Shown here in pieces: positions 12,350 to 24,016 of a DNA stretch of 64,000 nucleotides. The translations under genes and the position numbers were made by a program. This stretch comes from Dromiciops gliroides. Lineage: Eukaryota; Chordata; Mammalia; Microbiotheria; Microbiotheriidae. The notes under the pieces were generated by a model. It was given only the letters and a program-made list of their open reading frames with translations, had not been told where the DNA came from and made no database searches. The stretch's first letter is position 1. Each line of letters opens with the position of its first letter. Where the stretch lies: positions 11,666,223 through 11,730,222 of the forward strand of contig NC_057866.1 in the NCBI RefSeq assembly GCF_019393635.1, written 5' to 3'.

Positions 12350-12516
12350 GGGGCAGCTAGGTGGCGCAGTGGATAGAGCACCGGCCCTGGAGTCAGGAGT
12401 ACCTGAGTTCAAATCCGGCCTCAGTCACTTAACACTTACTAGCTGTGTGACCCTGGGCAAGTCACTTAACCCCAATTGCCTCACTTAAAATAATAAAAAA
12501 AAACAAAAACAAAAAC
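12350..12516 (+). mobile_element. tRNA-CORE SINE
   Basis: Plus orientation; duplication aaaaaacaatagg at 12337-12349 and 12517-12529. Confidence 0.87.
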
Positions 12517-12779
12517 AAAAAACAATAGGAATGGGTGCTTTCTTTTGTCAAAAGCTTTCTCTGCATCTATTGAGATAATCATATAATTTCTGTCGGTTTT
12601 GTTATTGAAATGGTCAATTATCCTGACAGTTTTTCTGATACTGAACTAGTGCTGCATTCCTGGTATAAATCTCGCCTGGCGATACTGTGTGATCTTTGTG
12701 ATATATTGCTGTACTTCCCTTGTTATTCTTTTATTTAAGAGTTTTGCATCAACATTCATGAAGGAAATTGGTCTCTAGT

Positions 12780-13380
12780 TTTCTAGTGAAGCTCTTGCCA
12801 AGGATTTCTGTTCCACCTGAAGGCTAGATGCTACAGAGACAGCAATGGACCCTTTAGAGAGGAGGCCCAGGGAGCCCAGCAGAGTGACAGCCCCTTCCTG
12901 AAACATCTAATCATGCAGATATATCAGAAAGGAAACAGGGGCCCCACAGCTTCTGTGGTGTGAGTTCCCCATGCACTTGTGTTTTCCTTTTGTGGGTCCC
13001 TCTTGCATGATCTCTGTATTTTTTCTTTATTTCATGGATGGTGCATATGATAGCAGAGGATGGGTTCTGAATTCGGTGGGGGCAGAAGGTGGAGAAAAGA
13101 TTCTACTATAAATCTAGCAATGCTATTCAAGGTTGTATTTGTTTTTTGAGCTAATTGTGTCCTCTGGCTACATTCTGATTGGAAAAAAACCCCCCATCTG
13201 TGGGGACTTAAAGCTTAAAGCTATAGGTTTATGCATGCATATCCATGGAAGACATTGGTGGCCTGGGTTAGCCAGCCCTCTGGTGATCTCTCCCTGTGGT
13301 TTATGAAGTTTCTTCAAGGGGCATTACCTCTTCAGTGGCCATTCACAAGGAAAACAAACTCACTTTCCTTGACTAAGATT
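12780..13380. other. No gene or repeat recognised
   Basis: Apparently unique sequence between an L1 and a SINE. Confidence 0.35.
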
Positions 13381-13390
13381 TTGTACTCTT

Positions 13391-13546
13391 TTTTTTTCTT
13401 TTTTCCTTTTGCGGGGCAATGAGGGTTAAGTGACTTGCCCAGGGTCACACAGCTAGTTAAGTGTCAAGTGTCTGAGGCTGGATTTGAACTCAGGTCCTCC
13501 TGAATCCAAGGCCAGTGCTTTATCCACTGCGCCACCTAGCTGCCCC
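13391..13546 (-). mobile_element. tRNA-CORE SINE
   Basis: 'ggggcaatgagggttaag' type; ttgtactctt on both sides (13381-13390 and 13552-13561). Confidence 0.83.
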
Positions 13547-14600
13547 AGACTTTGTACTCTTGGCAGGTATTTGGGTACCATTTGTGCTCTTGTAGAGCTT
13601 ATCTTCAGGGAGTTGGGGACATTTGTCTTAATGAGAAATTCTGTAATCTTTTTGGTACATGTTCCAAACAATAATCTTTTTCATTGCTGTAATTGCTCTA
13701 TTTATCTTAGCCTCAGTTTCCTCATCTGTAAAATGAAAATAGTAATAACTATAAGTGCAAGTTAAATGCAGTAACTGACATTTCAGGTAGGCAGCAGTGA
13801 AGTGACTTGTAACAGGTCACACAATTAGTGTTGAGGATGGATTTGAACTCAGGTCTAACCTCAGCTCTAAAATATCTGTTGAACCTAGTTTTCATCCTGT
13901 TGTCCCTAAAGCCCTTCAGCTAATTAGTTTAAGTACTGAGGCTATTGCTGAGCTACCAAAAGTCAATATTTTACTGAGCACATTCTCCTATTCTTTAGTC
14001 ATCTTTTAACCTTCTTTAACTTGAAAGTTCAGGGTTAAGTGCTGCACCATGTTGATTAATCTTTATTGTATTTAACTGAGGAAACCAACCATATTCTTGT
14101 TGTTCCAGAAGAATAATGAAGGTGTTTGCCTTTGGGTCCAAGCACTTTCCTTTTCTTTTTCTTTAAAAATGTTTTTCCCCATATAAATATTTTATTATTT
14201 TCCAGTTACATTTAGAGATAGTTTTCAACATTTGTTTTGATAAGATTTCTAGAAGCACTTTTCTTGTTTTGTCTTAATATCTCAAAGCTGGTGCCCTCTG
14301 GTTAACTGAAGATCAGGTGCATGTGTCAAGAAGCCTCTGGTCTCAGCTGAACCCCCTGAGCAGGCCTTTACACAACCGAAGTGGGCTCCCCAATCAGGCA
14401 GGATCTTGAGTGGTTTCAAACAGAGTATGTCCTGACTAAGGCTTTTGCCTGGTCTCTACTTAAGTCCACCTGACCTTGTGGTCTTTGTTGAACTCTTTGC
14501 TCTTTCTGGTGGCCTGAGGACATGCCAGCTGCTCTCCCTGATTGTTGATCACTAGCAACAACCCCTTGGCAAAAATCCCCTTGAATTGGGATGGTTCCTG
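13547..14600. repeat. Second duplicated segment, copy 1
   Basis: Matches 19078-20035 in the same orientation. Shared stretches include 'tgtactctt' at the start, 'cctcagtttcctcat', 'gaggaaaccaac', 'cctttgggtccaagca' and 'gttgatcactagcaacaacc'. Copy 1 carries an extra L1 tail at 14155-14258 between near-repeats of 'aagcactttyc'; copy 2 has the empty site. Confidence 0.75.
14155..14258 (-). mobile_element. L1 3'-tail fragment
   Basis: Short 3' UTR end (ccatataaatattttattat... on the plus strand) between near-identical aagcactttyc words. It is absent from the duplicated counterpart near 19695. Confidence 0.65.
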
Positions 14601-14694
14601 GCCTCTTTCAGACAAGGCTACGTCAATATACCCTTTCAGAGCCATTCTCAGCTTTCCCCATCATGCTCCATTGCTTTTTTTTTCCTTCTCTTGT

Positions 14695-14806
14695 GGTAGA
14701 AGCAGATGTGACTCCCAGTCACCTGAAGCAGATTTCTCAGACCATGTCCCTGGTGGGGATTCTTCTGGGCATTCTCATCTGGGGTCATGTTTCAAAGGCC
14801 TATTTT
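14695..14806 (+). pseudogene. SLC22 exon-2-like relic, opposite orientation
   Basis: The plus strand reads HLKQISQTMSLVGILLGILI and then WGHVSKA, after an acceptor-like tract ending cttgtggtag. This is the shape of SLC22 exon 2 (the segment LK-x3-Q-x6-G-x2-G up to the GxxSDR that precedes FGRK). A one-base insertion upstream of LKQ breaks the frame: the other frame reads CDSQS, as expected for the family. The donor GT is not present after the last codon. It lies inverted relative to the other SLC22 exons, 8 kb from copy A exon 3, where exon 2 would be expected in the other orientation. Confidence 0.6.
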
Positions 14807-14809
14807 GGT

Positions 14810-15765
14810 GTTCTCTGCTCACATCTCAGATCTTAACTTGGGAGGAAGTGTTTAGGGAAACGTACTCTCTGCAGCCCCAAATCTCAGTTTAGAAGGCTTC
14901 TGAAGCCTGACTAGAGGAAGGAGGCATTCCCTAGGGCCTCATTACTCCTTGGGGATGAGGAAAAATGGACTTGGCTTAGTGCAGGAAGCAGAGTGGCATG
15001 GTGGAAAGGGCCACCTGCACTCAGCCCTGGCTTCTTTTCCACTGTTTTGCCTTAGACAAGTCACTCTGGGCTAACCCTAAGTTTCCTCAACTACAAAATG
15101 GAGAGGTTGGACTGGACGGCCCGTGGGCTCCATTCCAATTCTAGTCCCGTGTTCTATGAGCACAGACCCAGCCAAAGTCTGTGTGTCCCAAAACAGCCCC
15201 CACTGGGTGGTAGATCTTTGGCCCCACAGATGGAATTTTTTCCCACACCAACCATAAAGCTGGGACACGCTCTCCCATGGCTGCACAAACTCAGAAAATG
15301 ACAGAAGAATGAAGGGAAGCTATCTGCGCAAGGCAACTCACACCTCTGCCACTGCAGGACCCCCTAGTATCCTCCCACACCTCTCTTTGGGGATGGCATC
15401 TCTACTGGGCTCCATAGGCTTGCTGCTCTCTCTAACTGAGCTCCCAATTGCTAGGCTCTTCTCTCTAGCCAGGGGTATTTTTGGAAGATTATTCTTGGCT
15501 TAATTCCATGTATATTTCTCTGTTGGATGTGGTATAACCTAATTGAGCAAGTATTTCTGTTACAAGATGCCATGGCTGAGGAAGGTAGGGAAAGGTAGGG
15601 TAGAGGTGGAGGGATCCTGCTCCTCCCACTACTCAGTGATTAACATGCTTCTCCACACAAAACTCCTTTACCCCACCTAGAATGTGTCCAGATAGGGCAA
15701 GCTTAGCATTTTCAGGTCCATCAATGGGCAGGATCATCGTTAGCCAGTCAATGACAAGATTCCCT
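14810..15765. other. Mostly unique sequence with a MIR-like piece
   Basis: MIR-like words at 14990-15110 ('agtggcatggtggaaagggc', 'caagtcactctgggctaa'). Three short overlapping frames at 15077-15503 look like chance. Confidence 0.35.
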
Positions 15766-15769
15766 TTTT

Positions 15770-18060
15770 TTAAAATCATAAAAGTATTTTATTATTTTCT
15801 AGTTACATGAAAGATATTTTTCAATATTTGTTTTCATAAGATTTTTAGTTTCAAGTTTTTCTCCCTCCCTTCCTTCCCTCCCCTAAGACAGAAAGCAATA
15901 TGATATAGGTTATATATGTACAATCACATTAAACATATTTCTGCATTAGTCATATTGTGAAAGAAGAATCAGAACTCAAGGGAAAAACTTAAAAAAGAAA
16001 AAAAAACAGCCGAAAAGTAGAAACATTCAGAATCCACAGTTCTTTTTTCTTTGTGTGGAGAACATTTTCCATCATGAGTTCTTTGGAATTGTCTTGGATC
16101 ATTGTACTGCTGAGAAGAGCCAAGTCTATCACAGTTGATCATTACACAATGTTGCTATTACTGTGTACAATGTTCTCCTGGTTCTGCTCATTTCACTCAG
16201 CATCAGTGCATTTAAAACTTTCCAGGTTTTTCTGAAATCTGCCTGCTCATTTCTTACAGCACAATAGTATTCCATTATATTCATATACCACAGCTTGTTC
16301 AGCCATTCCCTAATTGATGAGCATTTCCTCAATTTCCAATTCTTTACCACCACAAAGAGAGCTGCTATAAATATTTTTCTACATGTGGGTCCTTTTCCCT
16401 TTTCTATGATCTCTTTGGGACACAGACCTAGTAGTGGTATTACTGGGTCAAAGGTTATGCACAGTCCCATAGACCTTTGGGTATAGTTCCAAATTACTCT
16501 CCAGAATGGTTGGATCAGTTCATAGCTCTACCAACAATGCATTAGTGTTCCAATTTGTTTCCACAGCTTCTCCAACATTTATTATTTCCTTTTTTTGTCA
16601 TATTAGCCAATCTGATAGGTGTCAGGTGGTACCTCAGAGTTTTTTTTTAATTTGAATTTCTCTAATCAATAGTAATTTAGAGCATTTTTTCATATGGCAA
16701 TAGATAGATTTGATTTCTTCATCTGAAAACTGCCTGTTCATATTCATTGACCATTTCTCAATTGGGGAATGACTTGTATTCTTATAAATTCGATTTAGTT
16801 CCCTATATATTTTAGTTTTTTTGTTTTTCCCCCTATATATTTTAGAAATGAGGCCTTTGTCAGAAACACTGGCTGTAAAATTTGTTTCCCAGCTTTTTAC
16901 TTCCTTTCTAATTTTGGCTGCATTGCTTCTGTTTGTATAAAACCTTTTTAAATTTAATGTAATCAAAATCATCCATTTTGCATTACATAATATTCTCTAT
17001 CTCTCATTTGATCATAAATTATTCTCCTCTCCACAGATATGAGAGATAAACTATTTCTTCCTCTCCTAATTTACCTATGATATCACCCTTTATGTCTAAA
17101 TCACATACCCATTTTGACCTTATTTTGGTATACAGTGTCAGATGTTGCTAGTTTCTGCCATACTATCTTCCAGTTTTCTCAGCAGTTTTTTTTAAATACT
17201 GAGTTCCTATCCCAGAAGCTGGAGTCTTTGGGTTTATCAAACAGTAGATTACTATAGTCATTTACTGTGTCTCCTGTGCCTAACCTATTCAAATAATCCA
17301 CCACTCTATTTTCTTATCCAGTACCAAATACTTCTTATGACTGTTGCTTTATAGTATAGCTTCAGATTTGGTAGGGCTAGCCCACCTTCCTGTGCATTTT
17401 TTCCATTAGTTCTCTTGATATTCTTGACCTTTTGTTCTTTCAGATGAATTTTGTTATTATTTTTTCTAGCTCTATAAAATAATTTTTAGGTAGTCTGATT
17501 GGTATGACACTGAATAAGTACATTAATTTAGGTAGAATTGTCATTTTTATTATATTAGCTTGGCCTATGCATGAGCAATTGATATTTTTCCCATTATTTA
17601 GATCTAATTTTATTTGTGTGAAAAGTGTTTTGTAATTGTGTTCATATAGTTCTTGGGTTTGTCTTGGCAGGTAGACTCCCAAGTATTTTATATTGTCTAC
17701 AGTTACTTTAAATGGAATTTCTCTTTCTATCTCTTGCTGTTGAACCTTGTTGGTCATGGATAGAAATACTGATGATTTATGTGGGTTTATTTTTTTTAAA
17801 ATTATTATTATTATTATTTTTTAGTGAGGCAATTGGGGTTAAGTGACTTGTCCAGGGTCACACAGCTAGTGTTAAGTGTCTGAGTCCGGATTTGTACTCA
17901 GGTACTCCTGAATCCAGGGCTGGTGCTTTATCCACTGTGCCACTTAGCCGCCCTTTATGTGGGTTTATTTTATGTCCCAAAACTTTGCTAAAATTGTTAA
18001 TTATTTTAAATAGTTTTTTCATTGATTCTTTAAGATTAAGATTCTCTTCTAATTCCATTA
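15770..18060 (-). mobile_element. L1, 3' half with ORF2 C-terminal part
   Basis: Decayed ORF2 pieces on the minus strand: 17757-17440 (KYLGVYLPRQTQELYEHNYK, NIIKMTILPKLMYLF), 16972-16634 ([17 protein letters not shown]) and 16470-16129 ([33 protein letters not shown]). These match the order of the L1 ORF2 C-terminus. The 3' UTR ends near 15770. A SINE with a perfect 18-bp duplication sits at 17795-17953. Confidence 0.82.
17795..17953 (-). mobile_element. tRNA-CORE SINE in L1
   Basis: Perfect duplication tttatgtgggtttatttt at about 17776-17794 and 17954-17971. Confidence 0.87.
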
Positions 18061-18204
18061 GGGACACCCCCCCCCCCCAGCATTGTAAAAGGTCAATAGG
18101 AAAGAAACCCATCTTTGTAGTTTCTAGAATATATTTATACCTTGTTTCCTCTCTTATATCTCCCTTACCTTCTAAGATAACATGATTTGAGGTTGAGCGG
18201 GGCT

Positions 18205-18745
18205 GGGGTGGGGGTTGTGATAAAATAATGGAATTTGGCAGATGCCCAGGGGCCCCACCTGATTGATTTAGTATTGTTTGAATTGGGTGAGAATGAGAAA
18301 CTAAGTATTTACTTAAGGATGATTAGATGGAGGCCACACCTGGCTGGCCTTGAGTGACATGTTGGTGTACTACTGACATCAGCAAGAGACCCACTCTCAA
18401 CCAATCAGCTTGAAGGACCTCCCCTTTGGGGGAGGGAGAGAGGAGCTAGGAAGGGAAGAGACATTCATTTTGGTGTGTGGGAGAGAGAAAGAGAGATGGG
18501 ATGCAGGTGTTTGCTCTTTGGGAACTGCTGAGTCCTGGCGGTGGTGTGATTGCAGGTCGTATAATTTTCCTTCTCTTATTCCTTTTTTCTTGGTTCCTAT
18601 TTCATTGACCTTACTTGTGTTTTAAACTTGTTCCCACCAATAAAGCCTGTTTTATTTTTTTCTGAAAGAGGCTGTTAATCTCTTTCCTTACCCCAGTATT
18701 ATGGTGAGCTGCTCAATTAATTCCCCCATATTAAATTTGGCCCTT
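18205..18745 (+). mobile_element. Solo LTR, same family as 1465-2007
   Basis: Contains CCAATCAGC, a polyadenylation signal AATAAAGCC near 18640 and the end 'aaagaggctgttaatctctt ... accccagtattatggtgag', which aligns with the LTR at 1465-2007. No internal retroviral sequence lies next to it. Confidence 0.62.
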
Positions 18746-18823
18746 ATAGGGTGTTGTTGGACATGACTGAAAGACTGAACAACAAAAAATGTATCAGGCA
18801 CTGTGCTAAGTGCCGATACAATA

Positions 18824-18845
18824 CATACATACATACATACATACA

Positions 18846-18930
<85 letters not shown>
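18824..18930. repeat. Compound microsatellite (CATA)n (TG)n (TA)n
   Basis: CATA units from 18824, TG from about 18846 and TA from about 18870 to 18928, directly against a SINE tail. Confidence 0.93.
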
Positions 18931-18936
<6 letters not shown>

Positions 18937-19076
18937 TTTTGGTAAGGCAATTGGGGTTAAGTGACTTGCTCAGGGTCACACAGCTAGTAAGTGTTAAGTG
19001 TCTGAGTCCGGATTTGAACTCAGGTCCTCCTGAATCCAGGGCCAGTCCTCTATCCATTGCACCACCTAGCTGCCCC
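18931..19076 (-). mobile_element. tRNA-CORE SINE next to a microsatellite
   Basis: 'gaggcaattggggttaag' type; its A-tail side adjoins the (CATA)(TG)(TA) array. Confidence 0.83.
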
Positions 19077-19077
19077 A

Positions 19078-20035
19078 AAGATGTACTCTTGAAGGCGATT
19101 TGTGTATCCATGGTGGTCCCATGGATCTTATCTTAAAGGAGTCAGGGCAATCCATCTTGATGAATGTTGGGAAATTCTCTGTTGTGTTTTTGGCACAGGA
19201 TCCAGGGAGACATTAATGTCTTCTCCATTGCTGTTATCACCCTACCCCTCAGCCTCAGTTTCCTCATTTGTAAAATCAGGACAATAATAACTACAGCACC
19301 TACTTCTCTGGTAAATGGAATTATCACCATTTCAGGCAGACTGAGGTCAAGTGACCTGGAAAAATTCACACAGTTAGGAAGGGTCAGATTTAAACTCAGG
19401 TCTTACCTCGGCTCTTAGAATATCTGCTGAGCCTGGTTTTTCTCCATTGTCCCTAAAGAGCTTGAGTGAATCTTTTTAAGTACTAAAGAAGATGCTGAGT
19501 TACCAAAAATCAATATTTTACCAAGCACACTCTCCTATGTTTGAAATGGTCATTTAAAAACTGTCTTTAACCTGAAGTTCAATGTTAACCTTTGTACCAT
19601 ATAGGTTAATCTTTATTACAGTTAACTGAGGAAACCAACTATATTCATGTCATCCCAGAAGAATCAGGAAGGTGTTGGCCTTTGGGTCCAAGCATTTTTC
19701 TTTCCTTGATGTGTCTTAAAATCTCAAAGCTGGTGTGCTTTTGTTAACTGGAGATGAAGTGCAGGTGATAAGAAGGGTCTGGGCTCAGATCAATCTACAG
19801 AGCCGGACTTTATACAACTGAAGTGAGCTCCCCCACCAAGCAGTATCTTGTAGGGCTTCAATCAGAGCCTGTCTTTGCCAAGGCTTTTGACAAGTCTCTA
19901 CTTGGGTCCACCTGACCCTGTGCCCTTTGCTGCACTCATTGGTCTTGCTGGTGGCCTGAGGAGATGTCAGTTGCCCTCCCTGATTGTTGATCATTAGCAA
20001 CAACCCCTTGGAAAACTTCACTGCTGCTGGGCAGT
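19078..20035. repeat. Second duplicated segment, copy 2
   Basis: Counterpart of 13547-14600, 5.5 kb away. Each copy has a SINE immediately to its left (13391-13546 and 18931-19076), but the two SINEs belong to different sequence types, so they look like independent insertions at about the same place. Confidence 0.75.
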
Positions 20036-20099
20036 GGGGTGGAAATTCTAGACAATAACACCGACTGGATGGCTTATGGGGTCCATTCCAATGGGCAGT

Positions 20100-21070
20100 C
20101 CCTCTATTTCTAATTCTTTGCCACCACAAAAGAACTTTTATATGTATATCTATATATATGTATATATATTTATACATACATACACATATATGTATGTATA
20201 CACACATGGGTCCTTTTCTTCTTTCTTTGATCTCTATGAGGTATAGACATGGTAGAAGTATCGTTCAGTTAAAGGGTATGTATAGTTTGATAGTTGGGGG
20301 GCACAATTCCAAATTGTTCTCTAGAGTGGTTAGACTAGTTTACTATTCCTCCCATACTACATGAGCACAATTTTTCTATATCTCCTCCATCACGTCATTT
20401 TCCTTTTCTGTCATCTTAGTCAATCTGATAAGTGTGGATATGCATTTCCTTAATCATTTATGATTTAGAGCATGTTTTGATATAAGTATTGATAATTTTG
20501 ATTTCTTTCTTTAAAAACTACTTATTCCTATCCTTTAATCATTTTTCATTTGGGGTATGGTTCTTATTCTTGTAAATTTGGTTCATTTTCCTATATATTT
20601 TAGAAAAGAGACCTTAGAGAAACTTGTTGCAAGGATTTTATTTCCCATTTTTCTGCATTTCTTCTAATTTTAGCTGCAGTGCTTTTGTTTTGCAAAAACT
20701 TTTAAATTTTTTGTAATCAAAATTATTCATTTTACTTCCTGGTAATCCCTGTATCTTGTTTGGTTGTGAATTATTTCCCTATGCATAGATCTGACAGGTA
20801 ATTACTTCCCTGTTCCAACAATATACTTATGGTATCACCCTTCGTGTTTAAATCATGTGCCCATTTTGAACTTATCTTGGTATACAGTATGAAATGTTGG
20901 TCTCTGGGTAGTTTCTGCCAGACTCCTTTCCAGTTTCCCCATCAGTTTTGGTCAAATAGTGAATTCATGGCCTGATAGCTAGGATCTTTGTGTTTATCAA
21001 GCACCAAGGCTTATAGGTTACCATGATCATTTGCTTCTGGATATTGTGTACCTAATCTGTCCCCTAACAT
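20100..21070 (-). mobile_element. L1, 3' fragment
   Basis: Nucleotide similarity to the ORF2 C-terminal/3' region of the L1s at 9-10 kb and 16-17 kb (for example 'ccattttgaacttatcttggtatacagtat'-type phrases near 20860 and 10450). It starts inside ORF2 and lacks the 3' UTR. No open frame is left. Confidence 0.65.
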
Positions 21071-21559
21071 ATGCTCTTTCATCCAGTGAGACTGGCCTTC
21101 TTACTGTTCCATGAACAAGACACACGTCTCTCAGTTTTATTCATTTTCTCTCTCCATCCTCCATGCTTGGATGGCTCTCCCTGCTTTACTTGGCCTAGTG
21201 GCTTACCTGGCTTCCTGTCACTCCCAAATAAAATCTCATCTTCTTTAGGAAGCCTTCTCCAACTCCTCTTAATTCTGGTGATAAGATTTTCAAAGCAGTC
21301 CTTCCTTTGTGAACTTTAAAGAAATATTACCTTAATTATTATCATTATTACTAATAGGTTCTTGATTGCTTGGGTGTTTTTCCTTTGAAAACTGCCTATT
21401 CATATCTTTAGACATTTCTCAATTGGGGAATGAACCACCTGGTTTTCTCCTTTCTTGTTCCTAGATCATTCTGTTACAAGTATGAGTCTCATTTATTCCA
21501 CCTGATTTTATGCCAACGACAAAGTTTTAATGATCTCTCCAACTTGATTTTTAATAATT

Positions 21560-22050
21560 CAATTTTATTCAGTTAAACTCAAGAATCATTTATTAAGCCC
21601 CTACTGGACTAGGCACCATTCTAAATGATGAAGAAGCAGAGAGAAAACAAAAAAACAAAACTGCCTTCTAAGAGTTTGCATTCTCTAGGGTGAACGGTAG
21701 ATATGGTACAGATATAGTACATATTGAGGGGAATTTGAAGGAGGAAAGGTTACTCATAACTAGGAGAATGAGGAATGTTTTCCCACTGGAATTGGTACTT
21801 AATCCTGGTCAGAAGGAAAGGTAAGTTGGGAAAACAAACAACCCAGGCATAGGGGCACAGCATGGAAGGCATGCAAGTGGTAGAGTGAAAGACAAGTTTG
21901 GTTAGAAGAAAAATATGATAAGGGGAATCCTGAGAACTAATTTTGGTTGGAACCAATTTGTGGAGGGCTTGAAATGGCTGGCAGAAGAGTTTGTCTTTGA
22001 GCCTAGAGGCAAGAGGAAACACTTGGAGAGTTTTGAGGAAAAATCAGAAT
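21560..22050 (+). repeat. Old interspersed repeat (LINE-tail-like), long copy
   Basis: Starts 'catttattaagcccctactg' and runs through 'gggcttgaaatggctggcag' to 'gcaagaggaaacacttggag'. Short pieces of the same start occur near 1353, 5182, 8640, 22695, 29765, 30280, 38805 and 62192. The name is not assigned. Confidence 0.5.
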
Positions 22051-22747
22051 TCACCTTTGAGTCTCCTTTCCAGCATGGAAATCCTGAAACAGGGGCAGCT
22101 AATTTCCCTTGGAATTACAAATTCTGTTCAAGGGGGTACCTCTTAGGCAGAGACTGTCAAAGGGCAGGTCTTCAAGTCACTGACTTCTGCTTGTGGACAC
22201 TCCTTGGAGTGAGGGCAGTGTCAAGTAAATGGGCACGGGTCCTCTGTGGAGTGTTGTGTGGGACTCTATATGAAATATATTTTGTATTTATTTGTCAGGG
22301 TTTCTATTGACTTCCCAGATAGAAGGTGATCTTGAGAGCAAAGCTTGCTGATTTTTGGCCTTTGTATCTCTAGTACCTAGCACTTAGTGTTTAATTAGTG
22401 CTTCTTGATTGATTCACGCAAATGAAACCTCTTGGAAGCCTGGAGTCCAAGCAGGACCAATGGTGCTGTAAAGGCTGGATGCATCACATCCTCACCATGA
22501 GAAGAAACCTCAGGTTAGACTACAGTCGTCTTATTCTCAATCAGCCTCCTGGAGCAATCCTCAGATTGGTTTATTTTCACCAGAGTCTCACCCTCATCTC
22601 TTGGTCTTGCTTCTTCTCTTGAATGTCTTTCCATGAATGAATGGAAAGAAAAGAAACAAATGTGAGTGCGTGTAATGGAGGGAAGGGAAGAAGGTAAAAC
22701 ATTTATGAAGCACCCACTGTGTACCAGGCACCACCCTAAGTGCTTTT

Positions 22748-22893
22748 TTTTTTTTTAGTGAGGCAATTGGGGTTAAGTGACTTGCCCAGGGTCACACAGC
22801 TAGTAAGTGTTAAGTGTCTGAGGCCGGATTTGAACTCAGGTCCTCCTGACTCCAGGGCCAGTGCTCTATCCACTGCGCCACCTAGCTGCCCCT
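22748..22893 (-). mobile_element. tRNA-CORE SINE
   Basis: Duplication cctaagtgctttt on both sides (about 22735-22747 and 22894-22906). Confidence 0.86.
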
Positions 22894-23022
22894 CCTAAGT
22901 GCTTTTACAAATATTACTTCATCTGATTGAGGGGGAGGAAACTTATTTGAGAGGGGAGGCCAGGAGAATCTCGATGGCTATTTGATGGCTAGCAATGCCT
23001 TTTTAGATGAGTCCATGTTTTT

Positions 23023-23037
23023 GGCGCCATCTTGTGG
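23023..23037 (-). promoter_or_regulatory. CTCF-like motif
   Basis: CCACAAGATGGCGCC on the minus strand, one departure from the core consensus, in otherwise unannotated sequence 1.5 kb past the last detected exon of gene B. It points towards the plus-strand motif at 562. Confidence 0.4.
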
Positions 23038-23875
23038 AATGCCTTTGCTTTTTTTTTTTGTTTTTGTTTTCAATGTTTTTAGTCCACAATTGAATCCAAT
23101 CCAATAAGTATGTATTAGCCATCTGTTATGTGCTGGTCACTGGAAATTCAAAAAGAATGGAGTGTAGTAGGAAGAGCTCTGCCTCTGAGTATATGAAACA
23201 AATACTTCCCTCTCGGGCCAAATGGAGAAATGAACTGGGTTTGAAGTTCAGGACCGGGGCTCAGATCTCAGGTCTGCTACTTTAAATCTGTCTGACTTTG
23301 GCCAGACTTTTTAGGCCTACTTCCTCAAATATAAAATAAGGGGATTAGTCTCGAAGACCTCTAAGACGGGACATCAGAGCTAGGAGAAACCTCAGGCATC
23401 TAGCCCCTGCACGGTCCTAATGCTCAATGGGATATGGGTATAAACTGGGCAGTTGGAATTTGGATCCAAGGGCTCTGAAGTCCAAGTCAAATGCCTTTCC
23501 ATGGCACCACAAGACTCCTGACCATGCTTTATCTCCTTCACTGTCTCTTCATCCACTTCTTGATGCCTTAAAATTGAGAAAATTCCTCTCTCTGTTTCTC
23601 TTAGTTTCCCAGACTCTGTTTTCTTCTTGTCCTCCCCCCTCTCTGACCACTCCCGTGTCTTTAACTGGCTTCTTATATTTCTTCTACCCCCTCCATATGA
23701 ATGGAAAGAATGTTAGATTGGTTGGATTCCTGTTGTGTGAAGGCTTTGTATTGGGTCTTGAAGTTACAAAGAGAAAGTCAAGTATATCCCAGCCTTCAAG
23801 GAGCTTACCATCTATACAAACAACACATATTACTTTTATCCCCTTTTCTTAGGATAGACAAGCTTCTTTTTTTTT

Positions 23876-24016
23876 TCTTTGGTGGGGCAAGGGGGGTTAA
23901 GTGACTTGCCAAGGATCACACAGCTAGTTAGTGTCAAGTGTCTGAGGCCGGATTTGAACTCAGGTCCTCCTGAATCCAGGGCTGGTGCTTTATCCACTGC
24001 GCCACCTAGCCACCCT
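23876..24016 (-). mobile_element. tRNA-CORE SINE
   Basis: Complete body; weak flank repeat (acaagcttctt / atgaacttctt). Confidence 0.83.

Larger units (their letters stand above)
8840..12780 (-). mobile_element. L1, 3' half, interrupted by six insertions
   Basis: The 3' UTR begins at about 8840 and ORF2 sequence runs to about 12780, including the reverse-transcriptase stretch at 12060-12260 (reading LSP-x2-FNTI-like on the minus strand). It hosts SINEs at 9378-9515, 10135-10244, 10571-10720 and 12350-12516 and the HAL1-like insert at 10859-11556 with its passenger SINE. Confidence 0.75.

Noticed and set aside
18744..18950. Open frames of IYIYIY/THTHTH type
   Set aside because: They come from TA/TG microsatellites.
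21915..22310. Plus-strand open frame of 131 codons
   Set aside because: Its first half is an old interspersed repeat and no recognisable protein is encoded.
23427..23852. Plus-strand open frame of 141 codons
   Set aside because: Leu/Ser/Pro-rich translation of pyrimidine-rich DNA with no conserved motif.
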